Shown piece by piece: positions 45,691 through 55,592 of a DNA stretch of 64,000 nucleotides. Every line of letters starts with the position of its first letter. Position 1 is the first letter of the stretch. The notes under the pieces were generated by a model. The model had not been told where the DNA came from, did not search any database, and saw only the letters and a program-made list of their open reading frames with translations. Position numbers and translations under genes: made by a program. The stretch comes from Elmis aenea (Eukaryota > Arthropoda > Insecta > Coleoptera > Elmidae), in the NCBI GenBank assembly GCA_947652605.1, contig OX393579.1:41298970-41362969 (forward strand), read 5' to 3'.

Positions 45691-47806
45691 AGTAATTGAC
45701 ATTTTGTAACTTGTTTAAGTATGTTTTATTATTTATCGTCAAAAAATCATTATTTTGTAGGTATTTTTGTTTTTATTTAAAGGCGAACTACGCTGATTTG
45801 CCTATTAAATGTATTAATACATGCAAAGTTTTTTTAATCTTAATAATCGAATATTCGAAAAATTGGCGTTTCATCGTATTAATAGGGTTGCCAACACTGT
45901 CCTTTTGGCATTTAGCGATCGTCCTTTAGAAAGTTCTCTGTTCTGAATTTTGTAAAAATAAATGGTGATGACTAAGACAAAATAGATCTTCGACTTGGTG
46001 ACTAAAAAAACAACGGTAAACAAAAAAAAAATCCAAATTTTATTAGTGAGAACGTAAAGAAAAAAAACTAACAAAATATTTTTCGTTTTTAGTCCCTGAT
46101 CCATACATATACAGGGGCGCAATTCAAATATACCATAGTTTTTATTCGTCCAGCTCTTAAACATTTTTTTAAAAAATTTTCGTTAAATTTAAACCCTCCT
46201 CGTATTTTATTCTACCATTTCTTGACATGTGTTAATTTTATCGTTATTGTTCTCTATTTGGTAAAATTTTTGGACTATTATTTACGATCACGCGTTCGCA
46301 CCGATAAATAATGGTTTATTTACACGTGGTGATATAAACCCGTGCCACTTGCAAAAAAACAAACCAGAAACAATAAAAAATTATCATCATAATACAATGA
46401 TTTTAAGTGGTAAATATTTTAAATATTTGTCCACTTACAGATAGGTACCTATAGACTACAAATATTAGATGACAGGTATTATCCAGTAAAACGTTCTTAG
46501 ATATAAATCTATCTTCTTCTTTTACAATTACTTTTAGATAATTATCTGTTCATTAACTTTTTTATTTTATTGTGTTTTTTTTTTACTTACAAAATTAAAT
46601 TTTTTGCACTTTGCTTCAAAGAATACTTCAACTGATTAGATAGTGTTATTATTAGTAGTAAATTAATCCCTTGTTGTCATTTTTGTATCCATTTAAAACA
46701 TCATAATGAGTCGGTCAATTTTTATTAAATACTTGTCATTTTAATTAAGTAAAAACTATCATTTTTAAAATATAGACCGATTGTCATCAATACATTACAG
46801 TTAAATAGACTTAAAACCGATTAAACGATTTTAGATAGTGGTTACATAATATCAGGAACGTTAAACGAAATGTTTTTTATCTTAAATACAACAAAGAAAA
46901 AAATTCCTAGGCTAATAAAAAAATCATATTTAGCAACAATTTTCATTAATAGCACTTTAACCGTTTTTTACCTTTTTTCTGAACATATTTGCTTAACTTT
47001 TTTTGTTACGTATACAATGTAACAAAATTTAATTAAAAGATGGCAGTATTATGTGTTTTTGAATAGTTGTTTTTTACGCAGGAAAAAATTATCAAAGCAT
47101 GAGTACAAAAGCCTGAAGCAATATCATGTTAATTTGCTTAAAACGATATGTTTTTGAACAACAGAACCTGTTATTTCTGATTAGCCTCTGATGTTTTTTG
47201 TAACAATTAATTTTAACCTGAATACCTTTAAATTATTTCTGCAAATTATATAAAAATTTAAAATTGTATGTATTTTTAAAAGCAATGCTTTTTACCGTGA
47301 ACTACTAATAATTTAATTTTTACCTTGTGACATCGTTTTAGAATATGTAACTGACATGCAATATTATCTCTACAAACATTGACTAACTTGACTAAAGAAA
47401 TCTATCAAATTTGCTCCTAACTCGCAAATTTTCTGTACATTTGTAGGCTATAAAATATAACATCGCGAATGGTCACTTAATTACTAATGCAAAATTGTAT
47501 TGTGTCACAATTTGGCTACCTGTTTAATTAACAATTGTAAAAATGCTCCACTATAGTACTTTAAATTAAGGTAGGAGTCATATTATCAGAAAAATATCTA
47601 GCGAAACTTTTGTAGCGTCCGAGCGACTTAGCCAGTTTTCTTCATGCTGCAGAAAATGAGAAACAGACTCATAAAACCAGTGGTAGGTCGTAGAACAAGA
47701 CAATACCGCTGACCTGAGTTATTTGATGCCAAAAGCAAAGTAGTCTGAAAATCAATGTTATTTTCATCATCATTTATATATTCACATTGGAAAAATTTAT
47801 GTGAAA
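45691..47806. other. AT-rich spacer
   Basis: No gene or repeat is recognised in about 2.1 kb. Confidence 0.35.
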
Positions 47807-48536
47807 ATTCCCTTCACCTGTCAAATTTGCGTTTTCAACCAATCACTAATCTTAAATCTTTTATAGACTACCAATAGGAGCAATATTACAAGGTAATAAT
47901 TTTACATTCCTCTGCCAGGAGTTGATCCTCCTGTCAAATTTGCATTTTCGATCAGCAACAAACTCAGATTTTCTTTAAACGGCCAATAAACATAATCATA
48001 CACTGATAATTTACTTTTCGCAATTAACAGATTTCCATGCGTTTATTGGTCGTTTCTAAGAAATCTGAGTTTTTTATTGGTGGAAAATATAAATTTGGAG
48101 AGGGAATAAGGTATTTTGGTCTTAATAATTTTTTGACAGATGTCGGCGACCAATAACGTTACTTTAATATAGATTAAACCACACCCCTGACACACCACTC
48201 TGACAGTACTTGTAAAATTTGACATAACAGATTATGTATGTACCTAAATACTATTTGGTTCATTAATTTTTATTAAAATATAATTCTTGAATTAAAAATT
48301 AGTTATAAATGATCTATTAATAATAACAATCGCAGTAAGTAGTAGGTGTACTTTAATTTATCTAAATTAAACATTTTAATTTGACAGATAGGTTAGGTGA
48401 AGGAAATTTTCTGACAAAATATAACTCGTGCATTGCAAATAATCTATAATTTTTGACAAATTTTCACTCATGCAAGTTGGAGCAGAACTTGCATTCGGGC
48501 ATATTTACCAAAACTTATCGATAATTTTCAATGCAC
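47807..48536. repeat. Dispersed repeat A, copy 2
   Basis: Same orientation as 6661-7300, with the same landmarks (CCTTCACCTGTCAAATTTGC, ATGCGTTTATTGGTC, TTGACAGATAGGTTAGGTGA). It differs by about 140 extra bases near 48225-48370 and by a shortened hairpin loop: the ACGTGCACCTCGTGCAC centre of copy 1 is missing. Confidence 0.65.
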
Positions 48537-49209
48537 TTGTTATATTACTACTGATAATCTTTTAATATGATGATATATTAATCATTGTATTCTAATCTAA
48601 ACCATTTCAATGCAGTTATAAATGTGTTTCATTATTTTGTCTCCACGAACTAACCCTAGACCTCAACATTTCTGAATGTATTTTCGCAACATTTTTAGAA
48701 GTGATTAATAATGAATATAATTTGAAGGTATGTAGAATATTTTGAAAATGTGTATTAGAACGTTAAAAAATCGACTATGTGCATAATTATCTATAGGTTG
48801 GTTTGTCTTAGACAGTGCTTAAAATGTGGAGTTAATATTTAAGTACAATCAATTTTATTTAACCCTTGGTAGATTGCGGTTGATTTGGTTACCTATAGCG
48901 ATAAAAGGTGAAAATAATGATTGTAATATCCAATCATTTATCTCCAACTTTTTTCACCCCAAACTTAAGTATGGGGCTATATGTACATAGAGCCTGTTGT
49001 TGTCTTCATGTTTTGGTGTTCGGTGATATATTTGAGTTCTCACCAAGTGTTTGTACCTGAGAGATACTGCAATGTTGCACAATATAATTAATTATTCACC
49101 TCGTTTCTTTTCGATATTGCATATTTTCATACCTTCTTCCTAATTATGTCTACAACTTTTATTTAAAGAAATTCTGCTATCGAAACTAAATGATGCGTGT
49201 TCTTACCTA
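48537..49209. other. AT-rich spacer
   Basis: Nothing recognised. Confidence 0.35.
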
Positions 49210-49211
49210 TA

Positions 49212-49265
49212 CAGTCGATCCCCGCTTCTCGTCGCTTCGTTTTTCGTCACTTCGCTTATCCGTCT
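49212..49265 (+). mobile_element. Isolated pogo/Tigger-like terminus
   Basis: CAGTCGATCCCCGCTTCTCG follows a TA and runs into repeated CTTCG/CGTCACTTCG motifs, resembling the ends of Tigger-type elements. No matching right end was found in the window. Confidence 0.35.
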
Positions 49266-49734
49266 TTTTTTAATAATCTCTTTACCGTGTACTTGGCTGT
49301 TCTATAAATTATCGAGGTTTTTTATTAATCGACGCCACGCCATGTGTTATTTCGTTCATTTTGCTCTATATGTTTTTTTCCTGAGCAATCGTTAAAATTT
49401 ATCTTATATACTGTACATTTTTAACGTATTTGGCAGTGTCTATTAAGTATGTTTTTGTCTTAATACAATGCAAAATAAAAGTTATGCTTTAGGTCCTTCG
49501 TTTTCGCCGGTGTCTCGGTTATGGGTGTATTGTTTAAGTTTAATTAATTATAAATCACTTAAATAATTTAAACCCTTATTAAATATTAATTGTTAAATAT
49601 GGACCTGGCGTTTTAAATGTTTTAAGACAGTAAGAAGCAATAAAAATGATTAAATTTAATACTCAACACTCAACCTAGCAAAAACGATTTTGAGATAATG
49701 ACGTTGGACCAAAATAATTAACAATTAGGAGTAA
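49266..49734. other. AT-rich spacer
   Basis: No gene. TCCTTCGTTTTCGCCGGTG near 49496 might be interior sequence of the preceding Tigger-like fragment. Confidence 0.3.
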
Positions 49735-50290
49735 TTGTTTTTCTACTCATGTATATGAAAGTTGTCATTTTCTCACTGCCTACCCTACATAAAAGTTTTA
49801 CTTTCGTCTCTACTGGCAAAAATAATGTCAATGTCAATACGAAATTGTAAAATTTACGATTTTTATTAGCTTTAACCCAATAAACTGAAATTGCGTTAAT
49901 ATTCTTATCAAACAGGTTAATTTAAAGGTAGAATTTTATATAAAAACCTAAGAATTGTACAAAAATTAATATTATATATATTTCGTTTGCAGGTTATAAC
50001 TTTATTTATGTCAATGTCAGTGTGGTGGTGTCGCTATGGAAATGAAATGATTAATTAATACTTTATACCACACAGCTTAATACATAATAATTGTCATTTA
50101 GTTCGTTTACATTAACTTTCGTTCTATAATATAATTTGAATTTCGTAGAAAAAATAGCATTTACGACTTGAGATGAAATCAGTTTTTTCGTTCGTGAGAT
50201 TTGCTCACTCGCCGCTTCGCGGCTCGTGTATAACTCTCAGCTTACGGAAAAAAACCGGACTATCATCTCTTGTTGTAAAATATACTATTA
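49735..50290. repeat. Dispersed repeat B, copy 2 (inverse of 41080-41640)
   Basis: About 550 bp match the inverse of copy 1. It has an added segment, TTGCTCACTCGCCGCTTCGCGG, near 50208-50225 that copy 1 lacks. Copy 1 has an extra palindromic half near 41520. Confidence 0.7.
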
Positions 50291-50395
50291 TTACCTATAC
50301 TTATAAATAAACAGTTTTTAATTTAGCAAATAATGTAAATAAATATGACAATGACTGTATTATAAAATAGTTATTTATGTACCAAGGCAGTGAAG

Positions 50396-50740
50396 TTCGA
50401 CTTTTTATCACGAGTGTGGATATTATTTGCTGAGACGGTCGATAATTACGCGAGTGATAAAAAGGAATTTAATGCCGAGGTGCATATTAAATTTTTTCTG
50501 CAATCGTCAAAGAAATAGCGAAAAATAAAGCAAATACATATAGTTTTACTTCATCTGTCAGATTCTCATTCTCCTGTCAAATATGTCTTGAACCAAAGCA
50601 CCCTCAATTTTTTTAAATTCAACCAATGAGCGAGCGTAGTGCATTTACATTTTTACTGCCTAGGCAGTAAAAATGATTATTACAGCCGCTTTTGGGTTCT
50701 TATTGAGCTAGTTTAGTGACGATTGCAGAAAAAATTAATC
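50396..50740. repeat. Small hairpin and repeat C copy 2
   Basis: CGACTTTTTATCACGAGTGT near 50399 faces ACGCGAGTGATAAAAAGG near 50447, a MITE-like stem. About 50640-50740 (TACTGCCTAGGCAGTAAAA, GAGCTAGTTTAGTGACGATTG) is the inverse of 42175-42270. Confidence 0.5.
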
Positions 50741-51113
50741 ATTATCACATAATTGGTTTGTAATTTAATCAGTAAAAAAACACTTTTTTTGTTGTCAACA
50801 CCAATTTCCAATTATAGCCACTGTAGCCTCAGAAAAAGTTTACACATTTTAAACGTACTTCCATGCCCACCAAATGTTTACACTGCATTTTGTTATTAAT
50901 GTAGATTCAGAACAATTGCAATTATCATAAATAAAGCTTTCTTTGACATTAATCGTTAGAAATTCCATGGTCCAAATTGTAAAAGAATTTATTACAAAAC
51001 CCTTAAAAGTTGTCTAGTTTTAAGATAATACAATATTTGTTCCTTCGTGTACATCGTAATATATAAGAATTTTAGCATCTTCAAATTTTCCTTATTCTTG
51101 TTTCAAATGTTGT
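50741..51113. other. AT-rich spacer
   Basis: Nothing recognised. Confidence 0.35.
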
Positions 51114-51121
51114 ATTTGTAC

Positions 51122-51942
51122 TAGGGTTTCTCATATTTGACCATTTTGCTTGTCCCGGGATTCCGGGAAGAAATCGGCCTTTGTCCCGGGATTTCCCGGG
51201 ATCCCGGGATGTAATAAATTATGTCAATATATTTTTAAATAAATAACCCAAAAAATTAAGGGAACGGTTTATTACTTAAAAACAACATCAAGTCATATAT
51301 GTAATACATTTTGCTCCATGATTATTATAAATAATTCAATAATATTGGTGAGAAAAACATACATTTGGGAATAATACCCTTTCTATCGCAATTTCATATT
51401 TATGAATACAATAATATAATTTTTACAATGAATTTTTGTAATGTGATTTAAGAAAACACAGGTTATCTGTGCTTCAGGCAATTAGTCTTTTTCTTAATTT
51501 ATTAACAAAAAGTTCTGCTGCATAAAATGCTCTCTCAGTCTCTATTGACGTAGGTGAAATTGTCTTAAGAGCATCTAGCACCAAAGAAACATCGTTACAA
51601 TCAATAAAATTTCATTTATAAGCTATTTTGCTTTGAATTATCAGGGTACACAAAAATAAAACTGTAAAAGTATTTTGAAGATATTAACTTTGTCATGTAG
51701 ACCGGGCTTCTTTGCGCCATACTAAAAGAGAAAAATTATTTTGAAATAAAAATAAAGTTTTTCCATAATTTACTGTTAGTAAAGATATTTTAAGTATAAA
51801 ATTCTGATAAGTTATGATAGTATTACAAAGATCTTAGCACAAAATAAACGAAAATAACACTTTTTTAAAATCCCGGGAATTCCCGGGACAAAAAGCATTT
51901 CCCGGGAAATATAAAATAGCTTAAAATGGACCGGGATCCCTA
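51122..51942. mobile_element. Non-autonomous hAT element with CCCGGGA repeats, copy 2
   Basis: Same family and orientation as 40206-41016. The left flank ATTTGTAC and right flank GTTTGTAC match at 7 of 8 positions. The right end reads GGGATCCCTA; about 13 bp present in copy 1 (CGGGAAAGAAACC region) are missing, and the left end has a short extra segment. The C-terminal transposase relic is retained. Confidence 0.85.
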
Positions 51943-52013
51943 GTTTGTACCCTTTGATATTCTTTAAAATTTATTTGCCTAAGCTAATGACCAAAATTTA
52001 GAATCTATTTAAA

Positions 52014-52068
52014 CCTAACCTAATCTGACCTAACCTGACCTAATCTAACCTAACCTGACCTGACCTAC
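52014..52068 (-). repeat. Interstitial telomere-type array (CCTAA/TTAGG)
   Basis: Eleven consecutive 5-mers in strict register: CCTAA, CCTAA, TCTGA, CCTAA, CCTGA, CCTAA, TCTAA, CCTAA, CCTGA, CCTGA, CCTAC. Read on the minus strand this is degenerate TTAGG, the ancestral insect telomere repeat. A shorter similar run lies at about 57685-57715. Confidence 0.7.
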
Positions 52069-53003
52069 TTCACATGTCAATTTATTTACCGTCAAATTAA
52101 TAATTTTACTGTATGTACTTATTTGTTTATTCTGTATACAATTTTTAAGTGCAAATTTAGTTTAAGTATTTATTAAAAGAATAATTTTTTAACGCGTTTA
52201 ATATTGTACTGTGCGAAAAGATTTTTCGTCATGAGTGTATAACTTTGAATACTTACAATGTAACTGAATTTTGAAAACTAGGTATTTGATTTTTAATTGG
52301 ACGTTGAATTTTCAGCATTTTTTAATATGTAATAAGACTTAACCTACGGGGTGTGCAAGATAACATTACCTGGATGGAGATCTCTTAAAAGATAAAGGTT
52401 TGCTTACCTTAGATAAATTATTCTTGAGGATGAGATTGTAGTACCAATCTACAAAATTGCTTATAATTCAGAAGTTATAGTAAAAAGTATGAAAATGGTG
52501 AATTTCTTTTTTCTCTTTTAACTTTTATGTCTTAATCATAACCTCAATTTTATTGGGTCTTTTTTGTGGTACTTTTTAATATAGAACGTAACTATTATTT
52601 TAAATTTTTTTATAACATGCCATTTTCGAGATATTAAAAAAAAAATGTTTTTGAATAGATACTATTTGCACGTTATTTCCATTCCTGACAGTTTATAGAA
52701 GACACAACTTTGGCTATTTTTTGTTGATTTATAATTTAGCCATTGACTCATTTGAATATTTTTTATGAAAAAGGTTCCTAAAGAACAATAAATTTTAAAC
52801 CAATGTAACAGAAATGTACGGAAATTTAGAGAAATCAATAAACAGAAAAAAATTATAATCAAACAAATAAACACACGTCAAATCTTTCATTAACATTATA
52901 AATTTTTAACGTATAATTATTTATTATTTCACTTAAATAAACAATTACACAATACTTTTACACAGTTTGTGGTTATTATTTAACATAAAAAGTTAAATCT
53001 ATG
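52069..53003. other. AT-rich spacer
   Basis: No gene or repeat is recognised. Confidence 0.35.
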
Positions 53004-53005
53004 TA

Positions 53006-54540
53006 CAGGGTTCTCGTTTTTCGAGGGCCACTATGGGGATCTCGTAAACGGTAAGAGTTACGACTTCGGTTAAATTAGGGCAAAGTTGTATATTCGGGTG
53101 CTTAATAATTCGACGCAAACAGAACTTATCTAGCTCTTTTAGTTTTTGAAATATTGGGAAAAAAGTAAAAAAGTGGATTTTTGTTTTTTTGCCCGTAACT
53201 TTTTCATTTGACGTCGAATTTAATTTCTGTTTAAACTTTCTCATGGCCACTTCTTGCAAGGAATCAGAATCCCCAATAATATTTTCCGTGCGACGTTTCG
53301 TTTTTTTTTTTAAACCATCATCAGGTCAATTTTTTCTTATGGACGCTATATCTGATTTTAACGCCAATTTGTAGAGCATTTTTTTCTGAATGCGATAATG
53401 TATAACACTTGGGTCTTTTTTGAAACCATTGTTGTTAAAAATGACAAAAACAAATGTTTAATTTAAAACAAATCCTAATCGGCGTGGTAAATAATTGTCT
53501 TTGTCCCTTTTTCCTTGGAAGCACGTAAGTAAACCTCATGAAATTACTATTAAAGGGATTTAATTAAAAAAACAGGTAATAATAAATATGTAAGGAATGC
53601 ATTAACAGTGTTCACTTACCTATTAGCAAATATTTTTAGAATATTTTCTTTGGTTAAGTAATACATTTCTCTAAAATGTGTATTTTATCCTTATTTGGCA
53701 TACAATTATTTGTAACAAGATTTTCGTAATCAAATAATATAAGTGTTCATAGTTTACAAAAAACTTCCAGAATTCTGTTTACGTTTTTTGCTTATTAGAA
53801 GTCATTAACGCAGATAAAAGGCATAACTGGTTATTTTTTGTTACAAACAATTGTATGCCAAATAAGGATTAAATACACATTTTAGAGAAATGTATTACTT
53901 AACCAAAGAAAATATTCTAAAAATATTTGCTAATAAGTGAACAATGTTAATGCATTCCTAACATATTTATTATTACCTGTTTTTTTAATTAAATCCCTTT
54001 AATAGTAATTTCATGCGGTTTACTTACGTGCTTCCAAGAAAAAAGGGACAAAGACAATTATTTACCATGCCGATTAGGATTTGTTTCAAATTAAATATTT
54101 GTTTTTGCCATTTTTAACAACAATGGTTTCAAAAATGTGCCAAGTGTTATACATTGTCGCATTCAGACAAAAATGCTCTACAAATTGGCGTTAAAATCAG
54201 ATAAAGCGTCCATAAGAAAAAATTGACCTGATGATGGTTTAAAAAAAAACGAAACGTCTCACGAAAAATATAATTAAGGATTCTGATTCCTAGCAAAAAG
54301 CCATAAAAAAGTTGTAACAGAAATAAAATTCGACATTAAATAAAAAAGTTACGGGCAAAAAACAAAAATCCACTTTTTTACATTTTCCCCTTTATCTCAA
54401 AAACTAAAAGAGCTAGATAAGCTCTGCTTGCGTCAAATTATTAAGCACCTGAATATACAACTTTGCCCTAATTTAACCAAAGTCGTAACTTTTACCGTTT
54501 ACGAGATCCCCATAGTGGCCCTCGAAAAACGAGAACCCTG
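53006..54540. mobile_element. Giant CAGGGT foldback element (1535 bp)
   Basis: It starts CAGGGTTCTCGTTTTTCGAG and ends with the inverse. TA lies at 53004-53005 and 54541-54542. The arms are about 710 bp each (53006-53717, 53833-54540) and nearly identical, with a loop of about 115 bp, so the whole element is one long palindrome. No frame is shared or conserved. A third copy of one arm begins at 63671. Confidence 0.93.
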
Positions 54541-54542
54541 TA

Positions 54543-55481
54543 TTAGTTCGACATAATGGGGAACAAAATAGCATATTTAATTAACTGATTTAATTTGTTA
54601 TTTCTTAAATTAAAACTAATGGATATTAATAATAATTAATATATAAAAATTAAAGATTGTTGTAGGAGCGAATCTACCCATTAATATAAAATCTAATAAA
54701 TCTCGTAAAACTGTTGATAGGGAAACACTGTTCAAATTTCACTGCCTTAGAGTAGAGATTTTATTTTATTTGTAACGGTTTTGTAGTTTATTTAGATAAC
54801 ATTAAAAAAATAATGATTTTTTAAGATCCGACAAGATAGTAGTCAGCTGTTTCATTAATTGCAATGCGCCGAAATTAATCAATAGGTTTTAAGTTACTTT
54901 TTAGTGTCAACAGACAGATTAGAGATTAAGTTGACTTCGTGCACTTAAAGAATGTAAACAATTTCTGAAGATAATCATTTGTACGCGTTGTGATTTATGA
55001 TACCTGATACTACGGATAAACTTTTTAAATTGTAGTTATCTCTTCCCGAAAAATGTATCAATGATATCGTAATAGAGGGCTTTTGTAAATAGTTAAAGTG
55101 GAGGATTAGTGAAATAATAACTATTTTCGTTTTATTTACAGATGTTAAACTTTATTTAGCAATAAGACAAATTTTTAACAACAGTTTACAGAAAACGTAA
55201 ACAATAAATTATGTTTTTTTACACTACTTTTTGAAGTTTTTACATGCTTCCAAAAATTTTAAATTAAAACTTACTTAAAATTAAATTTAAATTATATGAT
55301 AAGTAGCTTAAGTAGCAACAAAGTAAGTGGAAAAATTAATGTATCTTAATTTTAATATACCTAGTAACTGCAATAGCAGTCAGAAGTTCCTCGTTGTTAT
55401 TATTCCATTCTATTAACTGATAATGACGGTTTAAGCAATATGAATTTAAAAAAAAAACAGTGCAACTAATATTTAAAAAAA
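54543..55481. other. 3' flank of the acyl-CoA oxidase gene
   Basis: AT-rich. AATAAA on the minus strand at 55156-55151 (TTTATT on plus) lies about 330 bp past the stop codon and is a candidate polyadenylation signal. Other AT-rich signals are possible. Confidence 0.35.
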
Positions 55482-55592
55482 TTACAGTTTTGATTTAACG
55501 CTATCCCTCCAACAAGTAATTTCCTTCCACCATGATGGTCTCGACATATTTCCAGGAGATTGCATAAGAGCGTTTTGCAAGTGCTTATATAC
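55482..55592 (-). CDS. Acox3: Acyl-CoA oxidase last exon with SKL end
   Basis: 36 codons plus TAA: VYKHLQNALMQS, then SRPSWWKEI, ending KSKL. The intron before it (55593-55650) is only 58 bp. SKL is the consensus type 1 peroxisomal targeting signal. Confidence 0.93.
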   Translation of the reverse strand, partial: VYKHLQNALMQSPGNMSRPSWWKEITCWRDSVKSKL

